Source: Bacteroidales bacterium (GTDB lineage Bacteria; Bacteroidota; Bacteroidia; Bacteroidales; WCHB1-69). Taken from it: a DNA stretch of 44,677 bases. The notes under the pieces are model-generated. The model was not told the DNA's origin. It did not search any database and saw nothing but the letters and a program-made list of their open reading frames with translations. Below are positions 15,810-24,859 of this stretch, piece by piece (position 1 is the stretch's first letter; each line of letters opens with the position of its first letter). The stretch is from NCBI GenBank assembly GCA_017454945.1, contig JAFTCA010000026.1, positions 1 to 44,677 on the forward strand. The letters are read 5' to 3'. Made by a program: the position numbers and the translations under genes.

Positions 15810-15842
15810 CGCTGCGGCAGAGTTGTCGCAGCGTTTTTTTTT
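15810..15842 (+). terminator. Strong Rho-independent terminator
   Basis: A stem of 10 bp, CGCTGCGGCA / TGTCGCAGCG (one G·U pair) with loop GAGT, runs into nine T residues. It closes the transketolase - ECF sigma unit 22 bp after the last stop. Confidence 0.92.
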
Positions 15843-15865
15843 GCAGGACAATCAAAAAAATCACT

Positions 15866-15873
15866 TATTTTTG
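15866..15873 (+). promoter_or_regulatory. -7 box for asnS
   Basis: TATTTTTG 45 bp before the asnS ATG. A TTTG at 15840-15843 lies 22 bp upstream, one base over the usual spacing, and overlaps the T-run of the previous terminator. Confidence 0.6.
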
Positions 15874-15917
15874 CACTTCTTTTCAAGCAAATACACTCTA
15901 AAGGCATACAAAAAGTT

Positions 15918-17315
15918 ATGACAAGAACAACCATCAAGCAGTTAGTAAAGAACCCCGAAAGCGTCGGCATTGGCAATCCCGTAAGCGTAAAAGGCTGGGT
16001 TAGAACCAAAAGAGGCAACAAGGCTATCAACTTCATTGCTCTCAACGACGGCACCATCGTCAACAGCATCCAGATAGTAGTGGATTTGGCCAAGTTTGAC
16101 GAGAATCTGATGAAGCAGATCACCACAGGATCATGCCTGCACGTGACGGGCACGCTGGTTGAGTCGCAGGGCAAGGGACAAAACGTGGAAATCCAGGCCG
16201 AGAGCATCGAGGTTTACGGCACTGCCGATGTGGAGACTTATCCTTTGCAGAAAAAGGGCCACACGATGGAATTCCTTCGCAGCATCGCCCATCTGCGTCC
16301 GCGCACCAACTATTTCGGCTGCGTTTTACGTTTGCGTCATGCCATGGCATTTGCCATTCACAAGTATTTCAACGACAAAGGGTACTTCTACTTGCACACC
16401 CCGCTCATCACGGGCTCTGATGCTGAAGGTGCAGGCGCTATGTTCAGCGTCACCACACTCGACTTGAACAATGTGCCCAAGACTGCCGACGGCAAGGTGG
16501 ACTACTCGAAGGACTTCTTCGGCAAATCGACCAGTTTGACCGTTTCGGGACAGCTGGAAGGCGAGCTTGGAGCCTTGGCTCTCGGTGGCATTTACACTTT
16601 CGGACCCACCTTCCGCGCCGAAAACAGCAACACACCGCGCCACCTGGCCGAGTTCTGGATGATTGAACCCGAAGTGGCCTTCAACGACATCAACGACAAC
16701 ATGGACCTCGCCGAGGACTTCATCAAATACCTCGTGCGCTACGCCCTGGAGCACAACATGGACGACCTGCAATTCCTCAACGACATGTTCGAAAAAGAGC
16801 TCATTGAGCGACTCAACTTCGTCATCAACAACAATTTCGTACGCTTAGGATATACCGAAGCCATTGACATACTTCTCAAATCGGGCCACACCTTTGAGGT
16901 GCCCGTTGAATGGGGTATGGACTTGCAATCGGAGCACGAAAGATTCCTTGTTGAGAACCATTTCCACTGTCCTGTCATCCTCACCGACTATCCCAAAGAC
17001 ATCAAGGCCTTTTACATGAAGATGAACGATGACGGCAAGACGGTTCGCGCCATGGACGTGCTTTTCCCAAAAATCGGCGAGATTATCGGCGGTTCGGAGC
17101 GTGAAGAGGATTACGACAAACTGTTGAAACGCGTTCAGGAGCTGCACATTCCCGAAAAAGACGTGTGGTGGTATCTCGAGACCCGCAAGTTTGGCACGGC
17201 ACCCCACTCGGGCTTCGGCTTAGGTTTTGAGCGACTGATGCTCTTTATCACGGGCATGTCAAACATTCGTGATGTGATACCCTTCCCGCGCACACCGCAA
17301 AACGCTGAATTCTAA
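15918..17315 (+). CDS. asnS: Asparaginyl-tRNA synthetase
   Basis: A 465-residue class IIb aminoacyl-tRNA synthetase that charges tRNA-Asn. The N-terminal OB-fold anticodon-binding domain (about 15-105, [21 protein letters not shown]) is followed by the catalytic domain with motif 2, [21 protein letters not shown], and motif 3, [15 protein letters not shown], near the C-terminus. Length and motifs are standard. It has its own promoter after the strong terminator. The stop overlaps the stop of the convergent gene by 4 bp. Confidence 0.97.
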   Translation: MTRTTIKQLVKNPESVGIGNPVSVKGWVRTKRGNKAINFIALNDGTIVNSIQIVVDLAKFDENLMKQITTGSCLHVTGTLVESQGKGQNVEIQAESIEVYGTADVETYPLQKKGHTMEFLRSIAHLRPRTNYFGCVLRLRHAMAFAIHKYFNDKGYFYLHTPLITGSDAEGAGAMFSVTTLDLNNVPKTADGKVDYSKDFFGKSTSLTVSGQLEGELGALALGGIYTFGPTFRAENSNTPRHLAEFWMIEPEVAFNDINDNMDLAEDFIKYLVRYALEHNMDDLQFLNDMFEKELIERLNFVINNNFVRLGYTEAIDILLKSGHTFEVPVEWGMDLQSEHERFLVENHFHCPVILTDYPKDIKAFYMKMNDDGKTVRAMDVLFPKIGEIIGGSEREEDYDKLLKRVQELHIPEKDVWWYLETRKFGTAPHSGFGLGFERLMLFITGMSNIRDVIPFPRTPQNAEF

Positions 17316-18076
17316 TACGATTGGACTATCAACGACCGCTCAAAGGTCTGATCCTCCTTCAACATCTTCAAATAAGTTGCGTTGGCCGTGACATTGATGG
17401 GCACGTTCATATAGCGCCGTTGGACGGTATCGGGCAAGGTGTGACTGCCCGACAGCTGCCGCAATGCCCTCCGCTTGTCGGCCTCGGCGGCCATCATATC
17501 CAGAACGCAATACATCTTTTTGATATCTTCCACCTTTTTCCCTTTCGCCTTCAGCAGATCCGACTTATCGATGGCGCGCATGTGGGGAAGCTGCGAAAAC
17601 AACCGCACCAGGGAAGAAACTTCAGTGTCTTTGGCGATGGAGAAGAGAAACAGGAACGGAATATCTGCCAAATCCCACTTATACAATAGTTTACGACCAG
17701 CATTAAAGATGTAATAGAACTCCTCGAACAAATCCATAGTCGGAAACGGATTATCTTTATCGGGAATAAAAGGCACGGCTGAGCTATCGTAGCGCAACGT
17801 TTTATTCTCCACCAGAAAGAAGTCGATGGGATCGCCGCCATCAATGCGGGCATGGAACACAGGGAAGAGAGGATTGGCCTGATTGTCTGGAAGTTGATAA
17901 TCCCCTATATATTGAATATCGCAACGCAACAACTTTTTGAGGCGTGAGGCCATCGGCATCAGCGAATCGTCCGACTGGACAGCATACAAATAATAATCCT
18001 TGGTTTCGCCAAAGAAATCATCCAGTGCGATGACCTTTTTCTCCGATTTTGATTTGGAAGATGACACTGCTTTCAC
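17312..18076 (-). CDS. Unrecognised 254-residue protein
   Basis: No family was recognised with confidence. The protein is soluble, with no signal peptide or membrane helix. The N-terminal half has a [19 protein letters not shown] segment and [22 protein letters not shown], faintly like the small Bacteroidota IPExxxVDY family, but the protein is longer and lacks a clear match. The second half is rich in Lys, Leu and Arg. The start is uncertain: GTG at 18076 is used here, since no ATG fits and an upstream TTG lies within A/T-rich promoter-like sequence. It is convergent with asnS (4-bp stop overlap) and divergent from the barrel gene. Confidence 0.6.
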   Translation of the reverse strand: MKAVSSSKSKSEKKVIALDDFFGETKDYYLYAVQSDDSLMPMASRLKKLLRCDIQYIGDYQLPDNQANPLFPVFHARIDGGDPIDFFLVENKTLRYDSSAVPFIPDKDNPFPTMDLFEEFYYIFNAGRKLLYKWDLADIPFLFLFSIAKDTEVSSLVRLFSQLPHMRAIDKSDLLKAKGKKVEDIKKMYCVLDMMAAEADKRRALRQLSGSHTLPDTVQRRYMNVPINVTANATYLKMLKEDQTFERSLIVQSY

Positions 18077-18115
18077 GATGCGAAAATACAAAAAAATCCA
18101 TCTTGAAAAAAATTG

Positions 18116-18123
18116 TATATTTG
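18116..18123 (+). promoter_or_regulatory. -7 box for the outer-membrane barrel gene
   Basis: TATATTTG, matching TAnnTTTG, 45 bp before the ATG at 18169. Confidence 0.55.
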
Positions 18124-18168
18124 CAAATTGAATAATTTTAAGGATTCCATCCGTACAACTTAAACATA

Positions 18169-18903
18169 ATGAAACGTTTTCTCAGAAACTTCATACTCAT
18201 AATCAGCGTTGTAACACTCACGCTTAGCCTTAACGCCCAGACAGACAATTCGCCTAAAGCGGAGAAGAACAAGAGCACTGAAAATCCCGCTGAAAAGAAG
18301 CCCGAAATCATTAGAGACCGTCTGATGGTTGATTTGTTCCACGCCTTTTGGTTAGGAATGCCCAAGGAAGTCTCCTCCATGAAATTCAATCCCGGCTTCA
18401 ATGTCACGGCTTTATGGGATTTCAAGTTGCCCAACAACTCGCCTCTGTCCTTCGGTTTGGGTGTCGGCTTCAGCTACTACAGCCAATTCACAAACGCCCT
18501 CTTCAAATCTGAAGATCAGGATATTATGAAATACTACATTATCCCTGACGGTATCAAATACAAAGTAAACAGAGTGACTTACACCAACGTGCACATCCCT
18601 ATCGAATTCCGTTACCGGAATCCGCACAACAAGTTCAAAGTGAGCATTGGGGCACGTGTAGGTTTGGTGACACGCATCTCGCACCGCTACCGTGGCGATG
18701 ATCCAAGCGGCTCGGAATTATCGGTAAACTACAAGAGTTTTGAAGTGTTCCACAAGCAGAAATACAATGTGGATGTGATTTTCCGCATGGGCTGGAACTG
18801 CGTTGGGTTCTATGCCTCTTACCAAATCAACAAGCTGTTTGAGAGCGGCAAAGGCCCCGCCATCAATCCCATTACTGTCGGCTTGACGTGGAGTTTGTTC
18901 TAA
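18169..18903 (+). CDS. Outer-membrane β-barrel protein (PorT-like)
   Basis: A 244-residue exported protein with a signal peptide ending LNAQ (near residue 23), a Lys/Glu-rich linker and then an alternating pattern typical of an eight-strand barrel: LSFGLGVGFSYYSQF, YTNVHIPIEFRYR, FKVSIGARVGLVTRI, VIFRMGWNCVGFYASYQI. It ends with an aromatic last strand, TVGLTWSLF, the outer-membrane sorting signal type. This matches the broad Bacteroidota PorT/OMP_b-brl family. The substrate or partner is unknown. A bidirectional terminator separates it from pckA. Confidence 0.8.
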   Translation: MKRFLRNFILIISVVTLTLSLNAQTDNSPKAEKNKSTENPAEKKPEIIRDRLMVDLFHAFWLGMPKEVSSMKFNPGFNVTALWDFKLPNNSPLSFGLGVGFSYYSQFTNALFKSEDQDIMKYYIIPDGIKYKVNRVTYTNVHIPIEFRYRNPHNKFKVSIGARVGLVTRISHRYRGDDPSGSELSVNYKSFEVFHKQKYNVDVIFRMGWNCVGFYASYQINKLFESGKGPAINPITVGLTWSLF

Positions 18904-18922
18904 AAAATTTTGGATTATAAAT

Positions 18923-18962
18923 AAAAAAGAAGGGGCGAATGCTTATTCACCCCTTCTTTTTT
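18923..18962. terminator. Bidirectional terminator between the barrel gene and pckA
   Basis: A nearly perfect 18-bp stem (18923-18940 with 18945-18962, loop GCTT) flanked by A-run on one side and T-run on the other. It sits between converging stops and can serve both strands. Confidence 0.92.
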
Positions 18963-18981
18963 TGGATTCTGGATTCTAAAC

Positions 18982-20613
18982 TTACAAAACAGGACCGTAG
19001 GGAACCAAAGCCTTGCCTTCGGCTGTTTCGGTGAAGTTGTTGAAGTTCTTGATGAACGACTCGGCCAGCGTCTTGGCGCTTTCACGATAGGCATTCTTGT
19101 CGGCCCAGCTGTTTTCCGGGTTCAAGATATTGTCGTCCACATTGTTAACATGCTTCGGGATATATAAGTTGAACGGTTTCACGATTTCGGTCTCGCAATT
19201 AACCAGTTCGTCGTTCAGAATAGCCGAAATGATGGTTCGGGTATCTTTCAGCGAGATGCGCTTGCCCACGCCATAGCCGCCGCCAATCCAGCCGGTATTG
19301 ACGAGGTAAGCCGTTGCATTGTGTTCGGTGAGTTTCTTGGCCAGCTCTTCGGCATACTTGGTAGGATGCAGCAAGAGGAAAGCGGCACCGAAGCAGGAAG
19401 AGAAGGTGGGTTGAGGCGTAACGATGCCACGTTCCGTACCTGCCAACTTAGCGGTGTAGCCACTTAAGAAATAGTACATTGTTTGCTCTCTATTGAGCAC
19501 TGCCACGGGAGGCAGCACGCCGAAAGCATCAGCCGAGAGGAAAATCACCTTGCTGGGGTGAGTACCTCTTGATACGGGCTTCACAATATTTTTAATGTGA
19601 TAGATAGGATACGAAACACGGGTATTTTCAGTCTTGGCTGCCGAGTCGAAGTCGATATTGCCTTCTGTGTCGATAACCAAGTTTTCGAGCAATGCGTCGC
19701 GTTTGATGGCGTTGTAGATGTCGGGTTCTTTCTCTTTGCTCAGGTTGATACACTTGGCGTAGCAGCCGCCTTCGAAGTTGAAGACGCCATTGTCGTCCCA
19801 ACCGTGCTCATCATCGCCGATCAATGCTCTATTGGGGTCGGTTGACAAGGTGGTTTTGCCGGTACCCGAGAGGCCGAAGAAGATGGCGGTGTCGCCCTTC
19901 TTACCCTGGTTGGCCGAGCAGTGCATAGCTGCCATGCCGCGCAACGGCAGGAAGTAGTTCATAACCGAGAAGATACCTTTCTTCATCTCGCCGCCATACC
20001 ACGAACCGCCAATCAAAGCCATACGCTCGGTGAGGTTGAAGGCAATGTAAACTTCGCTATTTAAGCCTTGTTCTTTCCATTTGGGATTGACGGTTTTACA
20101 GCTGTTCAGCACCACAAAGTCGGGCTCAAAATTCTTCAATTCCTCCTCACTGGGGCGGATGAACATATTCTTCACGAAATGAGCCTGCCAAGCCACCTCG
20201 GTCACAAAGCGGATTTTCAGACGCGAATTCTCGTTGGCGCCACAATAGCCATCCATGACGTAGATATTCTTGTTATTCAGCTGTTTTTCGCTCAACACTT
20301 TGAGGTCTGCCCAAATTTCAGGAGTGATGGGATGGTTATCAGAGCCGTTTTTCACGCCGGGAGTGGCCCACCAAACATTGTTGCGGGTCTCGTCGTCCAC
20401 AACAATATATTTATCTTTAGGTGAGCGGCCTGTGAAAATGCCCGTATCAACCGACAAGGCACCGGTTTTGGTCTTGTAAGCCTTGTCATAGCCCGTCAGC
20501 GCGGGATTAATCTCATGTTGGTACAACTCATCATACGACAAATTGTAATAGATTTCTTTCGGAGTGTCGATACCGACTCTCTTCAACTGTTCAATTAGCT
20601 TTGGGTTTGTCAT
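18982..20613 (-). CDS. pckA: Phosphoenolpyruvate carboxykinase (ATP)
   Basis: A 543-residue ATP-dependent PEP carboxykinase interconverting oxaloacetate + ATP and PEP + CO2 + ADP. Key motifs: the [11 protein letters not shown] substrate loop (61-71), the kinase-1a P-loop GLSGTGKTT (247-255), the metal-binding DDEHGW and the ENTRVSYPI segment. In anaerobic Bacteroidales the enzyme commonly runs in the carboxylating direction, fixing CO2 on the way to succinate and propionate; that direction is inferred here. Downstream of rseP with a 41-bp gap containing no obvious promoter box, so it may be co-transcribed or have a promoter inside rseP. Confidence 0.97.
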   Translation of the reverse strand: MTNPKLIEQLKRVGIDTPKEIYYNLSYDELYQHEINPALTGYDKAYKTKTGALSVDTGIFTGRSPKDKYIVVDDETRNNVWWATPGVKNGSDNHPITPEIWADLKVLSEKQLNNKNIYVMDGYCGANENSRLKIRFVTEVAWQAHFVKNMFIRPSEEELKNFEPDFVVLNSCKTVNPKWKEQGLNSEVYIAFNLTERMALIGGSWYGGEMKKGIFSVMNYFLPLRGMAAMHCSANQGKKGDTAIFFGLSGTGKTTLSTDPNRALIGDDEHGWDDNGVFNFEGGCYAKCINLSKEKEPDIYNAIKRDALLENLVIDTEGNIDFDSAAKTENTRVSYPIYHIKNIVKPVSRGTHPSKVIFLSADAFGVLPPVAVLNREQTMYYFLSGYTAKLAGTERGIVTPQPTFSSCFGAAFLLLHPTKYAEELAKKLTEHNATAYLVNTGWIGGGYGVGKRISLKDTRTIISAILNDELVNCETEIVKPFNLYIPKHVNNVDDNILNPENSWADKNAYRESAKTLAESFIKNFNNFTETAEGKALVPYGPVL

Positions 20614-20654
20614 AATCGTAAATTATTAAACATTAAACACTTTTGATATTTTTA

Positions 20655-22040
20655 TTACTTGAAGAACGCCCTGTAAATATCCATACCGTTGGCATAAATC
20701 AGCAGGGCAAACACGATGGCGAGTCCCACATAATTGGCATAACCGATAAATTTGTCGCTCGGTTTTCTACGTGTAATCATCTCTATGAGAATGAAGAGGA
20801 TATAACCGCCATCGAGCATGGGGATGGGCAGGAAGTTCATAAATGCAAGGATGAGCGAGAGCAGCGCAGTGATACTCCAGAAGGAATGCCAATCCCAACT
20901 TTTGGGGAAGAGGCCGCCAATGGTGCCAAAGCCACCCATCTGTTTGGCGCCTTCTTTGGAAAAGACTAACTTAAACTGTTTCACATAATTACCCAAGACA
21001 GAAAAGCCATATTGCGCACCAGCGGGAATGGCTTCAAAGAAGGTGTAATCCACTTTTTTTGTATCTAAAAAACCATCATAGTAAACGGGGGCCACGCCAA
21101 TGAGACCGTCATCTGAGATGTGGACCACACGTTTCTCCAGACTGTCGTTGCGGTAATAGCTCAGCATCAAGTCTTTGCCCTTGTACTGCTCGAACACCGC
21201 CTTGAAATCAAAGAAAGAGTTCATCGTCGAATCGTTGACGGCGACGAGGCTGTCGTGTTTCTGCAGACCCGCCTTATCAGCGTAATGATTGGGTATGATG
21301 GAATCGATGACGAACGGAAAATCAAAGATACAGAACGATGAACTACCCTCAGCCAGCACCTGCTTGCCAAAATCGTCGGGCACCACCACGTCCACTTCCC
21401 TGCTACCGCGGAGAACGCGCACGGTCACATCGTTATCAAGCAGCATATCCATCGTAATATCGCCCAGTGTCTCAGGCTTTTGCCCATTCACCAGCAACAC
21501 TTTATCGCCATTTTGGAACCCCGCATTCTGCGCAGCCTCGGAAAAATGGAAGCCATACTTGGCATTTTCTACGGGAATATACTCTTTGCCCCAATGAAAC
21601 ATGATGCCAATATAAATCAGGATGCCCACGATGAAGTTGACCAGTACGCCGCCAATGATAATGAAGAGGCGTTGCCATGCCGGCTTGGCGCGAAACTCCC
21701 AGGGTTGCACCTCAGCTGCCAGCTGGTCGGCGGAAGTGGTTTCATCGACCATGCCGTTGATGGCGCAGTAGCCACCCAGAGGCAGCCAGCCTATACCCCA
21801 CTCTGTTGATTCGGGATGCTCGTCGAACGAGGTAGGCGACTCGGCCGAGAAGAAGCTGAAATGCCACTTGCCGTCGAACTTCTTGGCTCTCAACAAGGAG
21901 AAGCCAGGATTGAAGAATAGGTAAAACTTATCCACGCGAGTGTGGAATATACGTGCGAAAGTATAATGTCCTAATTCATGTACAAAAACCAGCAGCGAAA
22001 GACTGGCTATCAGACCTATAATTTGGATTGCAATACTCAT
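20655..22040 (-). CDS. rseP: RseP-type site-2 intramembrane zinc protease
   Basis: A 461-residue polytopic protease. The zinc-binding HELGH motif is at 21-25 in the first helix; the second metal-binding motif PMLDGG lies in the C-terminal membrane part, followed by further helices to the end. Two PDZ domains lie between, including YGFHFSEAAQNAGFQNGDKVLLVNG and IPNHYADKAGLQKHDSLVAVN. RseP cleaves anti-sigma factors and leftover signal peptides, so it may act on the putative anti-sigma at 14717-15193, although that link is only inferred. It is directly downstream of dxr, a common Bacteroidota order. Confidence 0.94.
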   Translation of the reverse strand: MSIAIQIIGLIASLSLLVFVHELGHYTFARIFHTRVDKFYLFFNPGFSLLRAKKFDGKWHFSFFSAESPTSFDEHPESTEWGIGWLPLGGYCAINGMVDETTSADQLAAEVQPWEFRAKPAWQRLFIIIGGVLVNFIVGILIYIGIMFHWGKEYIPVENAKYGFHFSEAAQNAGFQNGDKVLLVNGQKPETLGDITMDMLLDNDVTVRVLRGSREVDVVVPDDFGKQVLAEGSSSFCIFDFPFVIDSIIPNHYADKAGLQKHDSLVAVNDSTMNSFFDFKAVFEQYKGKDLMLSYYRNDSLEKRVVHISDDGLIGVAPVYYDGFLDTKKVDYTFFEAIPAGAQYGFSVLGNYVKQFKLVFSKEGAKQMGGFGTIGGLFPKSWDWHSFWSITALLSLILAFMNFLPIPMLDGGYILFILIEMITRRKPSDKFIGYANYVGLAIVFALLIYANGMDIYRAFFK

Positions 22041-22103
22041 TCTTTAGGGTTGTTTGTTTCCGACTGAATAACGCTTAGTTTGTCGTTTTATTATTATTGA
22101 TTA

Positions 22104-23252
22104 TCAATTATTTACACATTTAACCTTACGAACTTCGGCATCCACATGCAGGAACTCGTCCACTGTAGCCGGTTTCGAGAACGGGATGGCCGACATACAT
22201 TTCTCAATATGTTTGGGAATGTCGGTGAAGCCGATTTTGCCCTGCAGGAAAGCATGCACCGCCACTTCGTTGGCCGCATTGAGCACGCATGGCATGTTGC
22301 CCCCTTGCCGGAAGGCTTCGCAGGCGAGCGTAATGCAGGGAAAAGTCTCATAATCGGGCTGCTCGAAAGTGAGCTGTGGGTAATCGGCAAACGAGAACCT
22401 TGGGAAGTGGTTGGCTTGTCGCGCAGGATATGTAAGTGCGTATTGGATAGGCAATTTCATATCTGGCAGTCCCAGTTGGGCTTTCACGGCGCCATCGGCA
22501 AACTGCACCAGCGAATGGATTATGGACTGCGGGTGCACAACGACTTCTATTTTGTCAATCGGCACATTGAACAGCCACGAAGCCTCAATAATTTCCAGAC
22601 CTTTGTTCATCAACGTTGCGCTGTCGATCGTGATTTTCGGTCCCATATTCCAGTTGGGGTGATGCAGGGCATCCTCGCGGGTGACGGTTTTCAGGAAGGC
22701 GCTGTCCTTACCGCGGAAGGGGCCGCCCGACGCGGTGATGATGAGCTTTTCGATGGGATTGTGGAACTCGCCAGCCAGACATTGGAAGATGGCCGAGTGT
22801 TCCGAATCGACAGGATAGATATTGACGCCTTTGGCTGCAGCAGTCGCTGTCATCAGCGAGCCTGCCACCACTAAAGTCTCCTTGTTGGCCAGTGCCAGCG
22901 GCTTGCCGCACTCGATGGCATGGTAGGCAGGACGCAAGCCGGCCACACCCACAATCGCCGACAGTACCATATCCACACAGTCCATAGCGGCCACATCCAC
23001 CAGCGACTGCTCACCGGCGAACACCTTGATGTCCTCATCCCAGAGTGCCGATTTCACCTTGTCGCAAAGATCCTCACGGACAATTACCACCATGTTGGGC
23101 TTGTACTTTTTGGCTTGTTGGATCAGCAAGTCGGCATTGGAATAGGCAGCCAGCACCTCCACTTGCAACAAGTCGGGCAGCTGGTCAACCACTTCAAGGG
23201 CTTGCGTGCCGATGGAGCCTGTACTTCCCAATATAGCAATTCGTCTTTTCAC
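22104..23252 (-). CDS. dxr: 1-deoxy-D-xylulose 5-phosphate reductoisomerase
   Basis: A 382-residue NADPH-dependent enzyme converting DXP to 2-C-methyl-D-erythritol 4-phosphate, the first committed step of the MEP isoprenoid pathway. The N-terminal NADPH fold starts RIAILGSTGSIGTQALEVV; ALANKETLVVAG and PVDSEHSAIFQC carry metal and substrate ligands, followed by the catalytic loop TASGGPFRG and HPNWNMGPKITIDSATLMNKGLE. Length is standard. dxs of the same pathway lies at 37293-39191. A -7 box is 18 bp upstream. Confidence 0.97.
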   Translation of the reverse strand: MKRRIAILGSTGSIGTQALEVVDQLPDLLQVEVLAAYSNADLLIQQAKKYKPNMVVIVREDLCDKVKSALWDEDIKVFAGEQSLVDVAAMDCVDMVLSAIVGVAGLRPAYHAIECGKPLALANKETLVVAGSLMTATAAAKGVNIYPVDSEHSAIFQCLAGEFHNPIEKLIITASGGPFRGKDSAFLKTVTREDALHHPNWNMGPKITIDSATLMNKGLEIIEASWLFNVPIDKIEVVVHPQSIIHSLVQFADGAVKAQLGLPDMKLPIQYALTYPARQANHFPRFSFADYPQLTFEQPDYETFPCITLACEAFRQGGNMPCVLNAANEVAVHAFLQGKIGFTDIPKHIEKCMSAIPFSKPATVDEFLHVDAEVRKVKCVNN

Positions 23253-23270
23253 CTTTTTATTTTAAGTTTG

Positions 23271-23278
23271 CAAAGGTA
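23271..23278 (-). promoter_or_regulatory. -7 box for dxr
   Basis: Minus-strand TACCTTTG fits TAnnTTTG, 18 bp before the dxr ATG. A plus-strand TAAGTTTG (23263-23270) abuts it. Confidence 0.6.
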
Positions 23279-23366
23279 CGAATATTTTCGATGTCATGGA
23301 AGAGGAAAATCAAGAAAATTCAGGCCCGGCTCCTTCTGCCCAAGTATCCCAACAATGACCTCTCTT

Positions 23367-24782
23367 CTACCGTTCAAACAATCGTAAAAGCTTCATTTTC
23401 AGTTCTCCGACCTTGCCCGTGTAAGGATGCTCGCGCAGAGACAGATTAAAGCGGGTACTGCCTTTGAGGACCGTTTGAGGGTGCGTGAATTCGCGGAAGC
23501 CCCACTCGCCATGGTAGGCGCCCATACCTGAATGGCCGACGCCATTGAATGGCACGCCCTTCACCATCATGTGGAGGCACACCTCGTTGATGCAGCCACC
23601 GCCGTACTGCTGGGTTTGCATAGTGCGCTTAGCCCATTTCATATCCTTGGTAAACAAATACATAGCCAGCGGATGTTCGCGGTCGGCAATAGTCTCCATC
23701 AGAGCATCCACCTCCGAGTCCTTGAAGGGCACCACGGGCAGCAGCGGACAGAACAGCTCGTGCTTCACGATATGCTCGTCCTTGTTGACGGGATAGATGA
23801 GTGTGGGCGCATAACGGCAGCTTTCGCGGTCGCCCTCGCCACCAAAGACGATACGGTCGCGATACTCGTCAGCCAGAGCGGCGCATTTGTCGTAAGCCGC
23901 TGTTGTAATGAGTTTGGGATACTCGGGATTGGTGACCGGATGCTCGCCAATCTGAGCGACAAATGCCTTTTTCAATTCTTCCAAGAACGGTTCGGCCACT
24001 TCTTCGGCCACTGCTATCTGATTGATATTGATACAGATTTGTCCTGCGTTACACAACTTGAAGAAGGCGATTTTGCGAGCCGCGTCCTTCAGATCGGCAT
24101 CCTTGCACACAACGCACCAGTTGCCCGTCTCGCCACCCAGTTCCAATGCCACGGGCGTGAGGTTCTTGGCCGCTTCGGCCATCACATGTTTGCCCACGGC
24201 GGGCGAGCCCGTATAGAAAATCTTGTCGAAGCGCTGTGCCAGGCACATATCGGCCACATCATGGCCGCCGTCGATAAGGGTAATGTATTCAGGTGGAAAG
24301 ACTTCAGCGAAAAAGCGTTGGAGAACCTCCGTGCAGGCGACCGACTTCGAGCTGGACTTAACCACCACCGTGTTGCCACCGCACATGGCCGCTGCCACCA
24401 CCCCGATGGTCAGCAATATAGGGAAATTAAAAGGGCTAATAACCAGCGACACGCCGTAAGGCATTTTATAGACTTTGGTGATGATACTGGGGAAACACAT
24501 CAGTCCGCTAAAGTGCGTTTCGGGGCGCGCCCAGCGGCGCAACCCGTGTATCATCTCATTGATTTCCACAATAATAGGACCCACATCACAGAGATAAGCC
24601 TCTACCCGACTACGCCCGAGGTCTGCCATGAGCGCGTCTTCAAACTCGGAGGCGTGTGCCACCACTGCGGTTTTCAGTTTCTTAAGTTGTTCTATGCGCC
24701 ATTTGACGGGTAACGTGGCACCCGTGCGGAAAAACTTGCGCTGCTCGGCGACTATTTGTTGGATTTCGGTGTTGGAATACAT
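23367..24782 (-). CDS. Aldehyde dehydrogenase, class 3-like
   Basis: A 471-residue NAD(P)-dependent aldehyde dehydrogenase. Catalytic features: N119 in SPFNFP, general-base E214 in ALELGG and nucleophile C250 in NAGQIC. The length, lack of an N-terminal extension and a C-terminal FTHPQTVL segment fit the class 3 / fatty or aromatic aldehyde branch. The usual ELGGKSP is ELGGETGNW here, a Lys-to-Glu change next to the active-site glutamate. The iron alcohol dehydrogenase lies 77 bp upstream on the same strand, so the pair could interconvert an alcohol, its aldehyde and the acid. Substrate unknown. Confidence 0.9.
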   Translation of the reverse strand: MYSNTEIQQIVAEQRKFFRTGATLPVKWRIEQLKKLKTAVVAHASEFEDALMADLGRSRVEAYLCDVGPIIVEINEMIHGLRRWARPETHFSGLMCFPSIITKVYKMPYGVSLVISPFNFPILLTIGVVAAAMCGGNTVVVKSSSKSVACTEVLQRFFAEVFPPEYITLIDGGHDVADMCLAQRFDKIFYTGSPAVGKHVMAEAAKNLTPVALELGGETGNWCVVCKDADLKDAARKIAFFKLCNAGQICININQIAVAEEVAEPFLEELKKAFVAQIGEHPVTNPEYPKLITTAAYDKCAALADEYRDRIVFGGEGDRESCRYAPTLIYPVNKDEHIVKHELFCPLLPVVPFKDSEVDALMETIADREHPLAMYLFTKDMKWAKRTMQTQQYGGGCINEVCLHMMVKGVPFNGVGHSGMGAYHGEWGFREFTHPQTVLKGSTRFNLSLREHPYTGKVGELKMKLLRLFER

Positions 24783-24859
24783 TTTGATATGGGGGATTAG
24801 TTATGAGGTTAAGAAACTAAAGATGCTAATATCTATAATCTACAAGTCTTTTTTGAGTT

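Noticed and set aside
23532..24713. Long plus-strand open frame (393 codons) opposite the aldehyde dehydrogenase gene
   Set aside because: It mirrors codon bias of the real gene, has an odd composition rich in His and Arg, no promoter or family resemblance; the minus-strand protein has all catalytic motifs.
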